From the NCBI GenBank assembly GCA_900540475.1, contig UQGG01000020.1, positions 62,001-126,000 of the forward strand: a DNA stretch of 64,000 nucleotides, in the 5' to 3' direction. The DNA comes from an uncultured Robinsoniella sp. GTDB taxonomy: Bacteria; Bacillota; Clostridia; Lachnospirales; Lachnospiraceae. A program made the position numbers and the translations under genes. The notes beneath the pieces are model-generated. The model was not told where the DNA came from, searched no databases, and saw only the letters and a list, made by a program, of their open reading frames with translations. Below are positions 32,980 to 44,500 of this stretch, one piece after another. Each line of letters begins with the position of its first letter. The first letter of the stretch is position 1.

Positions 32980-33855
32980 ATGAAAAAAACAGCTATTGTT
33001 ACAGATAGTAATAGTGGGATAACACAGAACAGGGCAAAAGAATTAGGGATATTTGTAGTTCCAATGCCTTTCTTTATCAATGGTGAGATGTATATGGAGG
33101 ATATTACGCTGAGTCAGGATGAGTTCTACCAGAAACTGGCTTCCGGAGCAGATATCAGCACATCCCAGCCATCGCCGGGGGATCTTACGGATTTGTGGGA
33201 ACACTTACTGAAAGAATATGAAGAGATTGTTCACATCCCCATGTCCAGCGGATTAAGTTCCTCTTGTGAAAACGCGATGAGTCTGTCCATGGCATTTGAC
33301 GGTAAAGTACAGGTTGTAAACAATCAGAGGATTTCCGTAACACAGTATCAATCGGTTATGGATGCAATTATCATGGCAGAGGATGGATTAAATGCATTAG
33401 AAATTAAAACAAAAATGGAAGAAATGGCATTGGATGCCAGTATCTATATCACAGTGGAAACCCTGGAATATCTAAGAAAGGGCGGGCGCATCACTCCGGC
33501 AGCGGCAACGGTAGGAACGATTCTGAATATTAAGCCGGTATTGCAGATACAGGGTGCGAAGCTGGATGCTTACGCAAAGGTGCGCGGCAAAGTAAAGGCT
33601 AAGAAAACCATTTTGGATGCAGTGAAAGAAGATATGGCTTCCAGATTTAAAGAATATGCACAGCAGGGGAATATGGAATTCGGTGCGGCGTATTCCGGCA
33701 ACCTGGAAGAGGCGCTGATCTGGAAACAGGAAATTGAAGAAGCTTTTCCAGAGATTCCAGTCCGTATGGATCCATTGTCGCTGAGTGTGTCCTGCCATAT
33801 TGGAGAAGGCGCTATTGCAATCGGATGTTATAGGAAGTATCAATCTGTTAAGTAA
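32980..33855 (+). CDS. DegV family fatty-acid-binding protein
   Basis: A 291-residue DegV protein: KKTAIVTDSNSGIT at the start, DISTSQPSPGDL near residue 65, and the helix-strand segment with MSSGLSSSCENAMS near 95. The GAYA/RGK-type region (YAKVRGKVKAKKTILDAV) is near 205. FakB-type members bind a fatty acid for phosphorylation by FakA, allowing use of host fatty acids; no fakA is nearby. The ATG at 32980 gives the usual family start, with AAAGGAAG nine bases upstream; the ATG at 32974 is also possible. Confidence 0.92.
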   Translation: MKKTAIVTDSNSGITQNRAKELGIFVVPMPFFINGEMYMEDITLSQDEFYQKLASGADISTSQPSPGDLTDLWEHLLKEYEEIVHIPMSSGLSSSCENAMSLSMAFDGKVQVVNNQRISVTQYQSVMDAIIMAEDGLNALEIKTKMEEMALDASIYITVETLEYLRKGGRITPAAATVGTILNIKPVLQIQGAKLDAYAKVRGKVKAKKTILDAVKEDMASRFKEYAQQGNMEFGAAYSGNLEEALIWKQEIEEAFPEIPVRMDPLSLSVSCHIGEGAIAIGCYRKYQSVK

Positions 33856-33918
33856 AGAATGTTAAGAATTAAAAGGTATTGGAATAGAGGATAAGAATCA
33901 AAGAGAGAAGGAATGGTT

Positions 33919-35310
33919 ATGAAGTGTGGAAAAAAGAGATGGGTATGGGCATTTCTTTTTATCATGGTATTTGCCATGTTGTCTTCAACAGAGGCATCGG
34001 CAAAATCTCAAACGAATGGGAAGCCTGGGCAGACACAGCTGAAAAATGTCTTAAAGGCAGACCGTAGAAATGGGAAATGGATAATATCGGCAGGAAGGTA
34101 TAAGTTCCGTTTCCTGAATGGAACTTATGCATCCAGCCAGTGGATAAACGTGAAAGGCAAAATCTATTATTTTAATAAAGAAGGCTTTCGTGTATCCGGT
34201 TGGAAAAAGTACCGCAATTACCGATATTTTCTGAATAATAAAGGGGAACTGCAAACGGGCTGGTTTCCGTATAAGAACGGGCAGTATTATGCCAATACCA
34301 GGACAGGTGTAATGCGTACCGGATGGTTTACCTGGCATAAAAATAAGTATTACTTTGGAAAAGATGGTAAAATGGCAAAAGGCTGGCGAACCATTCATAA
34401 AAACCGCTATTATTTTGGAAAAGACGGTAAGATGGCAAAAGGATTTGAAAATATTGGATCCGCTGTTTACTATTTTACCGGAAGCGGCAGAATGGTGACT
34501 GGCTGGCTGCGCTACCACAATAAATATTACTTTCTGAAAGCCGATGGCAAGATGGCAAAGGGCTGGCTCAAACGCAAGGGCAAGAAATATTATCTCCGGG
34601 AAGATGGGACAAGGACCACAGGGGATGCTTTTATTGAGGGACAATGGTATCACTTTAAAAATAATGGAGTGTACGATCCTAAGGCGAAAGTAACGCCTAA
34701 AATTGATCCGCAGAAACCTATGGTTGCCCTGACCTTTGATGATGGTCCGGGTCCATATACGGAAAGGCTTCTGGATTGTATAGAAAGAAATAAGGTGCGG
34801 GCAACCTTTTTCCTGGTAGGTCAGAGTGTGCCAGTTTATCCCAATGCTGTAAAAAGGCAATACCAGTTAAAATGTGAGATTGGCAATCATACATATAACC
34901 ACCCTCAGCTGACCAGGATTGCAGACAGCCAGATATCCGCCCAGATTGACAGCACTAATACTAACATCCGCAACATAACAGGTCATAATGCAACGCTTTT
35001 ACGGCCGCCATACGGATCATACAATGCTTCGGTAAATGCATTGGCGGGAACTCCTGTGATTATGTGGTCTATTGATACCAGGGACTGGGAAACAAAAAAT
35101 ACCCAGAGTACGGTTAATGCAGTTTTGAACTATGTAAGAGATGGAGATATTATCCTGATGCATGACATCCATCTTCCGACTGTGGCGGCAGCGGAAATCA
35201 TCATTCCCGAATTGTTAAACAGAGGGTATCAGATGGTGACGGTCAGTGAGCTGGGATATTATAAACGGGGCGGTCTGGCGAATGGTGCCGTATATTCCAG
35301 TTTGTATTAA
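33919..35310 (+). CDS. Secreted polysaccharide deacetylase with wall-binding repeats
   Basis: A 463-residue exported enzyme. The signal peptide covers residues 1-30 (ending about EASAKS). Residues 45-245 hold about nine aromatic/glycine-rich repeats of the cell-wall (choline) binding type, such as GWFTWHKNKYYFGKDGKMAKG. Residues 265-450 form the NodB deacetylase domain with all five motifs: TFDDGP, HTYNHP, RPPYGSYN, DTRDWE and LMHDIH. It should remove acetyl groups from a wall or host glycan, most likely peptidoglycan GlcNAc, as in lysozyme resistance. AGAAGGA fits the ATG at 33919. It ends in a clear terminator. Confidence 0.92.
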   Translation: MKCGKKRWVWAFLFIMVFAMLSSTEASAKSQTNGKPGQTQLKNVLKADRRNGKWIISAGRYKFRFLNGTYASSQWINVKGKIYYFNKEGFRVSGWKKYRNYRYFLNNKGELQTGWFPYKNGQYYANTRTGVMRTGWFTWHKNKYYFGKDGKMAKGWRTIHKNRYYFGKDGKMAKGFENIGSAVYYFTGSGRMVTGWLRYHNKYYFLKADGKMAKGWLKRKGKKYYLREDGTRTTGDAFIEGQWYHFKNNGVYDPKAKVTPKIDPQKPMVALTFDDGPGPYTERLLDCIERNKVRATFFLVGQSVPVYPNAVKRQYQLKCEIGNHTYNHPQLTRIADSQISAQIDSTNTNIRNITGHNATLLRPPYGSYNASVNALAGTPVIMWSIDTRDWETKNTQSTVNAVLNYVRDGDIILMHDIHLPTVAAAEIIIPELLNRGYQMVTVSELGYYKRGGLANGAVYSSLY

Positions 35311-35325
35311 AATATGTTTATATAA

Positions 35326-35379
35326 AAAAAGATCAGCAGAGAAACGTTCATTACATTTCTTTGCTGATCTTTCCTTTTT
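35326..35379 (+). terminator. Rho-independent terminator
   Basis: A 17-base stem (35328-35344 with 35356-35372, one or two mismatches) followed by CCTTTTT. Confidence 0.8.
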
Positions 35380-35462
35380 AGAATGCAGTTCAATTTAGAT
35401 GGCTATTAATTGATCTTTCTTTTTCAGAATGCAGTTCTATTTATGCAGCTATTAATTCATCG
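35380..35462. repeat. Tandem duplication, 46-bp period
   Basis: AGAATGCAGTT begins two degenerate copies at 35380 and 35426, each ending in CTATTAATT. The array separates the deacetylase terminator from the end of nagA. Confidence 0.7.
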
Positions 35463-35512
35463 TATTCGATTATAAAATAGCCTGCTCACATTCGATCATT
35501 TTCTACAATTAA

Positions 35513-36631
35513 TTAAACTTCTTTCCCTTTTAACAATACCTTCTCAATATTGAGGTCTTTATCCAAGAGCACCATATTCGCAATCTTACCTGTTTCCAGG
35601 CTGCCGTATTTATCGTAGATCTCTACGGATTTAGCCGAGTTTACTGCGGCACATTTGATCGCACTTGCAAGGGGGATGCCCATTTCCTTAACGGCTGTGC
35701 GGACACAGTCCATCAGATTGGTGGCGGAACCGGCAATGGTGCCGCTTTCTAAAGTAGCCAGGTTTCCAACTACTTTTACAGGCTGTCCGCCCAGGGAATA
35801 GTCACCGTCAGTAAGTCCGGTTGCCATCATGCTGTCGCTGATTAAGATTACACGGTCATTGCCAAACATTTTAAATGTGGTTCTGACTACTGACGGATGG
35901 ATATGAATACCGTCACAGATTAATTCTACACGGCAGTTATCATGATCGCATGCTGCTCCGATTACTCCGGGTTCACGATGGGAGAATGGAGGCATTGCAT
36001 TGTAGAGATGAGTTGCGTGTCTGGCACCTCTGTTGTATGCTTCATTAGCAATATCATAATCTGCTGTTGTATGGGCGATGGAGATTCCAACCTCATCCTT
36101 TAATGCATCGATAAATTCCATGGAACCTTCTTCTTCCGGCGCGATGTCAACCAGTTTTACCAGGTTCCCGGATGCAGACTGGAGACGGCGGAACATTTCC
36201 ACATCGGGTTTGTGAATATATTTCCCATTTTGAGCACCTTTTTTCTTGCATGCAATAAATGGACCTTCCATATTAATGCCACACAGGATTGCGCCGGATT
36301 TACTCTCGTATGCAGCGGCAGTCCTGCAGATTTTTTCAAGGCGTGGTTCGTCAAATGTCATCGTGGCAGGCACAATGGTAGTGATACCGTTCTTTAACTG
36401 GTATTCCGCAATTTTTTGAATGGCTTCTTCTGTGCCGTCACAGAAATCATAACCAACGCAGCCGTGGAAATGGATATCCGTCAATCCGGGTATCGCATAC
36501 ATGCCTTCTGCATCGATGATGACGTCATCTTCTGTTTCTGAGCTGTCAGCAAATTTATCGTTTTGTATATAGAGGTCTTTTTTTTCAAAATAACCATCTG
36601 CGTGAAAAACATTTGCATTTTTTATTATCAT
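35513..36631 (-). CDS. nagA: N-acetylglucosamine-6-phosphate deacetylase
   Basis: A 372-residue amidohydrolase. Metal and active-site motifs are GLTDIHFHGCVG (about 51-62), NMEGPF (about 120), HTTADYDIA, RHATHLYNAMPPFSHREPG (about 199-217) and LISDSMMATG (about 262-271). It converts GlcNAc-6-phosphate to glucosamine-6-phosphate in the cytoplasm. It follows nagB by 22 bases in a three-gene transcript. The pathway delivers fructose-6-phosphate from GlcNAc released by mucin or wall breakdown. Confidence 0.95.
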   Translation of the reverse strand: MIIKNANVFHADGYFEKKDLYIQNDKFADSSETEDDVIIDAEGMYAIPGLTDIHFHGCVGYDFCDGTEEAIQKIAEYQLKNGITTIVPATMTFDEPRLEKICRTAAAYESKSGAILCGINMEGPFIACKKKGAQNGKYIHKPDVEMFRRLQSASGNLVKLVDIAPEEEGSMEFIDALKDEVGISIAHTTADYDIANEAYNRGARHATHLYNAMPPFSHREPGVIGAACDHDNCRVELICDGIHIHPSVVRTTFKMFGNDRVILISDSMMATGLTDGDYSLGGQPVKVVGNLATLESGTIAGSATNLMDCVRTAVKEMGIPLASAIKCAAVNSAKSVEIYDKYGSLETGKIANMVLLDKDLNIEKVLLKGKEV

Positions 36632-36653
36632 ATTTTATATCCCTTCATTACTG

Positions 36654-37388
36654 TTATGCATTTTCAATTTTCGCTAAAGCTGCAGCATCTGCTACAATTG
36701 TTACATCGTTGTGAAGCTGCAAAATGGATGCAGGAACCTGTGGAGTGATTGGTCCTTCCACTACTTTTTTCAGGATATCAGCTTTGTCGGCTCCGCTTAC
36801 AACTACTAAAACCTTACGTGCCTGCATAATGGTCTGAATTCCCATTGTATATGCCTGTCTTGGAACATCTTCTGCTTTTTCAAAGAAACGTGTATTGGCT
36901 TCAATGGTGCTTGCTGTTAAGTCAACACAATGAGTCTGTTTTTCGAAATTATCGCTTGGTTCATTAAAACCGATATGGCCGTTATGTCCAAGGCCTAATA
37001 ACTGTAAGTCAATTCCGCCAACATCAGAAATAATCTGGTTGTACATTGAGCATGCTTTATCGGAATCCGGTTCTAAACCATCCGGTACAAATGTACGTTC
37101 TTTACGGATATTGATGCTGTTGAACAGGTTGGTGTTCATGAAATAGCGGTAGCTCTGATCGCTGTCTGCGCCAAGTCCTTTGTATTCATCTAAGTTTACG
37201 CTGGTGACACGTTCAAAATTCAGATCACCTTTGGTATACCAGTCAATTAATTGTTTGTAAGTTCCGATCGGAGTTGAGCCGGTAGCCAGACCCAGTACGC
37301 AGTCAGGTTTCATGATAACCTGTGCAGAAATAATATTTGCTGCCTTTCTACTCATATCATCATAATCTTTTGCTTTTACTATTTGCAT
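36654..37388 (-). CDS. nagB: Glucosamine-6-phosphate deaminase
   Basis: A 244-residue NagB: LGLATGSTPIGTY (about 33-45), SVNLDEYKGL (about 63-72), the LGLGHNGHIGFNEP signature (about 130-143). The enzyme converts glucosamine-6-phosphate to fructose-6-phosphate and ammonia. The AGGAGAAT ribosome site is good. It lies between a CBM9-like gene upstream and nagA downstream, on one transcript. Confidence 0.96.
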   Translation of the reverse strand: MQIVKAKDYDDMSRKAANIISAQVIMKPDCVLGLATGSTPIGTYKQLIDWYTKGDLNFERVTSVNLDEYKGLGADSDQSYRYFMNTNLFNSINIRKERTFVPDGLEPDSDKACSMYNQIISDVGGIDLQLLGLGHNGHIGFNEPSDNFEKQTHCVDLTASTIEANTRFFEKAEDVPRQAYTMGIQTIMQARKVLVVVSGADKADILKKVVEGPITPQVPASILQLHNDVTIVADAAALAKIENA

Positions 37389-37446
37389 AATTATTCTCCT
37401 TTTCTATTTACAGCAGAGTTGCTCTGCTTTCTTAACATTTTGTATT

Positions 37447-38052
37447 TTACTGTATGACTGCTTTTGCAAAAAATTGTGGCAAATGAAAATTTGGAGTTTC
37501 ATTCTCAATCTTTGTATAGCTGCCAAAATGAGTCAGTCCTTCGCTCTCTTTTATTTTATAAAAATTACAGGTAAGGGCATCCCCTGATTGAAAATCACAG
37601 TGGCCGTATACATACCGGATTAATTCCAGCGGTACCGTAAATTCCAGTGTCCAGAAGTTTTCGTATATAGTGCCGGTGCACTGACAGGCTTCATGCAGCT
37701 CCATTGGGAAAACCTTTCGGTTGTTTCTTCCGTCCCCATATTTGGCATGGAGTGCTCCGTTGGAATTTGCTTCAAGGTTAATGTAGCAATTCGGGCGTTC
37801 CGCCGGATAAAATTGGAAGAATGCTTCCATAGTGCTGTCCAGATGTACCGGGTCGTTTGGATTCAGATAAATCCTCGCCGGATTCATTTCTTCGCAGGTC
37901 ATTTTTACAAAGAATCCGGTTCCGGGTATAAATCCCAGACTCCCATATGTTTTCGGACGATAGCCGCCACCCCAGTTATACTGGTCCACGTGAAAAACAG
38001 GACAATTTCCAATCTCCTCTTTTGAAGAAATGGTTTGGATTATGTATTCCAT
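37447..38052 (-). CDS. CBM9-like carbohydrate-binding protein, cytoplasmic
   Basis: A 201-residue protein that resembles family 9 carbohydrate-binding modules. Strands such as YGSLGFIPGTGFFVKM, the ENFWTLEFTVPLELI segment (about 150-163), and CNFYKIKESEGLTHFGSY (about 175-192) fit that fold. GGGAGG supports the ATG at 38052. No signal peptide or enzymatic domain is visible, so unlike most CBM9 modules it appears to work inside the cell or as an accessory binder. It begins the nagB-nagA transcript and is divergent from the GH95 gene, tying it to glycan use. The substrate is unknown. Confidence 0.7.
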   Translation of the reverse strand: MEYIIQTISSKEEIGNCPVFHVDQYNWGGGYRPKTYGSLGFIPGTGFFVKMTCEEMNPARIYLNPNDPVHLDSTMEAFFQFYPAERPNCYINLEANSNGALHAKYGDGRNNRKVFPMELHEACQCTGTIYENFWTLEFTVPLELIRYVYGHCDFQSGDALTCNFYKIKESEGLTHFGSYTKIENETPNFHLPQFFAKAVIQ

Positions 38053-38544
38053 TAAATACCTCCCTTGCATATAAAATCGAACTTAGAAAGCTGGCATGCT
38101 CACAATTACTATTGTAACCTATACAGGAAAAAAAGGCAAAGGGTTCATGAGAAATTGGCAAATAATTATAAAAAATAGCAGGAATGTACAAATGAATTAT
38201 AACCACAAAAGATAGATCTATTCCATTGCCATATGGTGAATTTTCATCTGTAAAAAACTCCTTATAGTAAAAACTTTTAAAATAAATGGCTAAAAAAGAC
38301 AAGATAGATAAAATAATAGACAATATGACTAAAAAATAAAAACCGTGTCAAAAAATGGATAAAATATTGACCAATAAAAGTAAAATAGTTACGGTATGAT
38401 ATGTTTACAATGTATAGTTCTCCATGTTATATTAAGGCAAGCTTTGATAGTGCGAAGAGATATCTGAGGTGGTCTTTTGTGAATGTTGATGAAAATAACG
38501 GGAAAGGAGAAGAAAAATTAAGAGCCAGGAAGATAAAGCGACGC

Positions 38545-38566
38545 CAATTCATTGTATAACGAATTG
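38545..38566 (+). promoter_or_regulatory. Inverted repeat just ahead of the GH95 start
   Basis: CAATTC-N10-GAATTG lies directly before the AAGGGAG ribosome site of the fucosidase gene. It could be an operator or a leader hairpin. The rest of the 38053-38544 gap is AT-rich; a TATGAT (38395-38400) could be a -10 box but has no well-spaced -35. Confidence 0.4.
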
Positions 38567-38580
38567 TAAGGGAGATTACT

Positions 38581-41500
38581 ATGAAACTGAAGAAGATGAT
38601 AGCAGGTATTTTGAGTACATGTATGGTTGCAACATCCCTAGTGGTTCCAGGAGAAGTTCTCAATGTGCAGGCGGCGGAATCCAAAGCTGAGAACAAAGTC
38701 GCAGAGCAGGGGAATCCACTCAGATTGTGGTACAATAAACCGGCAAGCCAGGGAACTCTTATCCCGAACAGGGAGGGCAATTTTGGAACAACAGCGGAAG
38801 ATGACCGCTGGCAGCAGCTTACATTACCAATCGGCAATAGTTATATGGGTGCCAATGTTTATGGTGAAATTGGGAAAGAACATCTTACCTTTAACCAGAA
38901 GACATTATGGAACGGCGGACCAAGTACGAAAAGGCCGGATTATGACGGCGGAAATAAAGAGACGGCATCTAACGGGGCGAAAATGTCAGATGTCTTTAAA
39001 TCGGTGGGACAGCTTTTCCTGGAAGGGAAAAACGATGAAGCTTCCGATCTGTGTAATCAATTGACAGGAGAATCTGATGGTTATGGGGCTTATCAGTCCT
39101 GGGGCGATATTTATTTGGACTTCAAAGGGGTTACGGATAGTACCTCTGTACAGAACTATCAGAGGGATCTTGATCTTACAAACGCAATAGCAAATGTAGA
39201 TTATACCCTGGAAGGAACAAATTTCCACAGAGAATATTTTATTAGTTATGCAGATAATGTACTGGCTATGAAATTGACGGCAGATGGCTCGAAAAAGTTA
39301 GAATTTGACGTTAGTTTCCCTGTAGATAATGCAGAAAATGTCACAAAAAACGGGTTAGGTAAAGAGGTTACCTATAAAGCAGAAGGCAATACACTGGTTA
39401 CTGCGGGACAGATGCAGGATAATCAGATGAAAATGAATTCCATGCTGAAAGTTGTCACAGAAGGACAGGTTCAGCCGGGTGCAGATAATCAGTCACTGCA
39501 TGTATCGGATGCTTCTTCTGTAGTGATTTATGTATCCGCAGATACGGACTATAAGGATTCTTATCCCAAATACCGTACCGGAGAAAGCGATGCGGAACTG
39601 GCTGCAAGTGTAAAAGCAGCGGTTGATAAAGCAGCGGGTAAAAATTATGATCAGGTAAAGGCAGATCACGTTGCTGACTATACAAATATCTTTGACCGTG
39701 TAGATCTGGATCTTGGACAGGGAGTTTCTTCCAAGCCAACCGATGAACTGCTTGCAGCTTATAAGGCAAATACTGCTACACCAGAAGAACGCAGGCAATT
39801 GGAAGTTATCTTATATCAGTATGGACGCTTTATGACGATTGAGTCTTCCAGAGAAGGTGATTTACCGGCAAACTTACAGGGAGTATGGCAAAACCGTGTG
39901 GGAGATGCAGGACGTGTTCCATGGGGCAGTGATTACCACATGAATGTAAATCTTCAGATGAATTACTGGCCTACCTATTCTGCAAATATGGCGGAATGTG
40001 CAAAACCATTGATTGAATATGTGGATGGATTGCGTGAACCAGGCCGTGTTACTGCAAAAGATTATCTTGGAATAGAGAGCACAGAGGAAAATCCGGAGAA
40101 TGGATTTACTGCACATACGCAGAATACACCATTTGGATGGACTTGTCCCGGATGGGCATTTTCCTGGGGATGGTCACCTGCAGCGGTTCCGTGGATTCTT
40201 CAAAATTGCTGGGAATATTATGAATATACCGGCGATGTGGAATACATGAGAGAAAAGTTATATCCGATGTTGAAAGAAGAAGCAAAGCTTTATGATCAGA
40301 TTTTAACGGACAGCGGTGTTGAGATTACAAAACCAAATGGTGAGAAATCCACAAGACTGGTATCTGTTCCTACATATTCTCCGGAACATGGACCAAGAAC
40401 ATTGGGAAATGCATACGAGCAGGAACTGATCTGGCAATTATACGAAGATGCAATTATCGGTGGTAAGATTCTAGGTGAAGATGAGGCTCTGATTCAGAAA
40501 TGGCAGGACACTCAGGACAGATTAGCACCTATCGAAATCGGTGAAAGCGGACAGATTAAAGAATGGTACAACGAAACAACTCTGGGAAGCATTGGTGAAA
40601 GAGGACATCGCCATATGTCACATTTACTGGGACTGTTCCCGGGAGATTTGATTTCCGTAGACAATGATCAGTATATGGATGCAGCAATTGTATCCTTAAA
40701 AGACCGTGGTATGAAGAGTACCGGATGGGGAATGGGTCAGCGTATTAATTCCTGGGCAAGAACAGGACAGGGAAACAGTGCTTATGATTTAGTGAAGACA
40801 CTGTTCAACGATGGTATCAATCCAAACCTTTTTGATTCCCACGCTCCGTTCCAGATCGATGGTAACTTTGGCTATACCTCCGGCGTTAATGAAATGTTAA
40901 TGCAGAGTAATATGGGATATATCAATGTACTTCCGGCTATTCCGGATGCATGGTCCAGCGGTTCCGTTAAAGGAATTGTAGCAAGAGGAAATTTTGAAAC
41001 AGATATTGACTGGACAAACGGTAAAGCAACCAGCGTGAAGATCCTGTCTAAGAATGGTGGAGATTGTGCGGTACAGTATACCGGAATCAGCCAGGCAAAA
41101 GTAGTGGATTCCAAGGGAGTAGAGGTAGACTTTAAAAACTTGTCCAGAGACAGAATCCAGTTTGTATCAACAAAAGGTGAAACCTATACTATTACGGAGT
41201 TCCCGGAACTTGCAAATGGACCGGAAAATGTGGAAGCAGTTTATACCGGAGCAGCAGGTGTGGAATTAACCTGGGATAAGGCAGCATCTGAAACTGCAAC
41301 TTACAATGTATATCGTAAAGAAACAGGTTCTTATGAAAAAGTTGCGGAAGGACTGACAACAGCAAGCTATACAGATAAAACTGCAGTAAAAGATATTACG
41401 AAGGTTCGATATAAAATAACCTCTGTAGAAAATGGCGTGGAAAGTCTGTACTCGGAAACCGTCAGTGCACTGGATATTACGGTAAGAGGAATGGTAGATG

Positions 41501-44500
41501 ATACGGATTCCAGAATTACGTATAGTTCCAGATGGACTATATATAAGGATGCTGCGCATTATGGCGGTGGAATTCATTATATTGAAACCAGCAGTGAAGA
41601 AGATACGATTTCATTTGTATTCTCAGGTAAGGGTATCCGTGTATATGCACCATTGAATAAAGACCGTGGTATGATGGATGTTTATATTGATGGTAGTAAA
41701 GTGGATACTATTGACTTTTATGCGAATAAAGATTTGAAACAGCAGATGACGTATGAAATAGCAGGTCTTGAAGATGTTAAACATACTATAAAATTAGTTG
41801 CTACAGGAACTAAGAATGCGGCAAGTTCGAAAACAAAGCTGGAATTTGATGCATTCCAGGTATTAGGCGACCAGCACACGATTACTTTTGAAAGTAATAA
41901 AGACGGTGAAGGAGATCTTCCACAGCCGATTACAGAGTATGAAGGCAGCGCGATTACATTACCGGAATGCGGTATTACAATTGACGGTATGTCTTTTGCA
42001 GGATGGAGTGACGGAGAAAATACTTATGCTGCAGGTACAAAGTATCGAATTGAGAAGAGTGATGTAACATTAACTGCTTTGTGGGAAGAAACATCCAACA
42101 AGATAGCATCCAATAAAATGACGGCAGTGGCTGACAGTGAAGAAAATACCAGTACCGATGGTCCAGCATCCAGTGCTGTTGATGGTAATTTAGGTACTTA
42201 CTGGCATTCAGCTTGGAGCCATGATCCTAAGCCGGACATTGCAAATAACGTGAATAACAGTTTTACCATTACATTAGATAAGCTATATCAGATCAACAAA
42301 TTGGAGTACGTACCCCGTTCTTCTATCAATGGAAGAATATTAGGATGTGACCTTTATTACAGCACCACTGAGAATGGAGATGACTTCCAGTTAATAGAAG
42401 GCGGAACCAGCGAATGGGCAAATAATACTGATAATAAAGTTACGAGATTTACTCCGGTAAGTGCAAGGCGAATTCAGATCAGAGCTACCAAGACGGCTGG
42501 AGATACACCGAATGCATTTATCAGTGCATCAGAATTCTATCTCTACGAAACAGGTCAGACAGTCACAGACCCAACAGCAGTAACAGGAATCAGACTGACA
42601 CCAGATGCAGTTTCATTAGTAGAAAATACGACGGCAACATTAACAGCAGCGGTAATCCCGTCTAATGCAACAAATAAAAATGTTACCTGGTCTTCCAGTG
42701 ATGAAGAAGTGGCAACTGTAGTAAACGGTGTAGTGAATGCGCTGAAGCCTGGTACTGCAACCATTACCGTAACCACAGCAGATGGAAATAAAACGGCACA
42801 ATGTGCAGTAACCGTTACGGAAAAAGCAGTGATTCCGGTGAGTGCTATTACCGTATCACCAAAAGATGCAACTGTTAAAATAGGAGCAAGTGTAACCTTA
42901 ACCGGAGAAATACAGCCGGAAGATGCATCTAACCAGAACATGATCTGGACTTCTGATAATGAAAGCGTAGCAACAGTAGCAGGTGGTGTTGTGACAGGTG
43001 TGACAGAAGGTACTGCTACAATTACAGCCACATCAGTAGAAAATGATACTATCCGTGATACCGCTACAATTACAGTAGAAAACGGAGAACCTGAAATAGT
43101 AGAAGTAGAAAGTGTCAGTGTCGAGCCTGCAAAATTATCATTAACAGAAGAAGACACAAGAAAATTAGCTCATAGCATTACACCAGCAAATGCAACGAAC
43201 CAGAATGTAAGCTGGGGTTCTGATAATGAAGCAGTGGCAACCGTTTCCCAGGAAGGTACCGTAACTGCAATAAAAGAAGGTACTGCGAATATTACAGTTA
43301 CTACTGAAAATAACAACAAAACAGCAGTTTGTGAAGTGACCGTTACCAGAAAAGGTATTGCAGTTACTGGTGTGAAATTATCATCATCTACTTTGGAAGT
43401 GAAATTAGGAAATCCACAGATACTGACAGCAACTGTTCAACCGACAAATGCGACCAACCAGAACGTTTCCTGGTCCTCAAGCAATGAAGCTGTTGCTACC
43501 GTAGATGGAGGTACAGTTACAGCAGTTGCAGCCGGAACAGCAACCATTACAGTAACCACAGAAGATGGCGGTTTCAAAGCGACATGTGAAGTAACTGTAA
43601 AAAGTGAACCAGAACCGGAAATCATAAAAGTAACCGGTGTAACCCTTGACAAACAAGCAGTTAATATTGAAGTAGGCAAAACTGCTGTCATTAAAGAAAG
43701 TGTTCAGCCAGAAAATGCAACCAATAAAAATGTTACATGGGATTCAAAAAACAAAACAGTTGCAAGCGTTGAAAACGGCAAGATCACAGCCTTAAAAGAA
43801 GGCATCGCAGAAATCATTGTTACTACAGAGGATGGAAATATGACAGCAATCTGTACGGTAAATGTAATTCCGAAGCAGATACCGGTTGAATCTATTAAGA
43901 TTAACCCATCCAGTGCAGCAATGCAGACCGGAACAAAGGCTACTTTAAGAGTAGTATATACACCGGAAAATGCAACAAATAAAGCAGTAGTGTGGGCTAC
44001 GGACAATGAAGCAGTGGCAAGTGTGAGTAATGAAGGTGTTGTAACAGCGAAAGCAGCAGGAACAGCTAATATTACAGCAACAACTGTAGATGGACAGAAG
44101 TCCTCATCCTGCACCGTAATTGTTACAGAAGCACCGAAACCAACACCAGATCCGGAAGTGAAAGAGTACACGGTTATCTTTGATACAGATGGCGGATATG
44201 TCATACCGGCAGAAATCAAAGTACAGGAAGGCAAACCTTATGGAACCCTGCCTACACCGAAAAAAGGAAGCTATCAGTTCCTTGGCTGGTATCTTGGAAA
44301 TACACAGGTTAAATCAACAGATATCTGTAAAGGTAATGTTACCCTGAAAGCAAAATGGAAGCTGATGGAACCTGGAAAAGTAACTGGTGTAAAAGCGTCA
44401 AAACAGACAACAAACAGCATTAAATTATCATGGAAAAAAGTAACAGGAGCGAAATCATATATTGTCAGCCGCTATAACTATTCGAAGTTAAAGTGGGAGA

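Noticed and set aside
34051..34860. 269-codon minus-strand frame opposite the wall-binding repeats
   Set aside because: Shadow of the repeat codons of the deacetylase gene; no domain or start signal.
37976..38323. 115-codon minus-strand frame overlapping the CBM9-like start
   Set aside because: AT-rich, no ribosome site, and it runs into the CBM9-like gene in another frame.
42555..44234. Three long open frames on the minus strand inside the GH95 gene
   Set aside because: They mirror the repeated Thr/Val/Ala-rich Big_2 codons and lack ribosome sites; composition, not genes.
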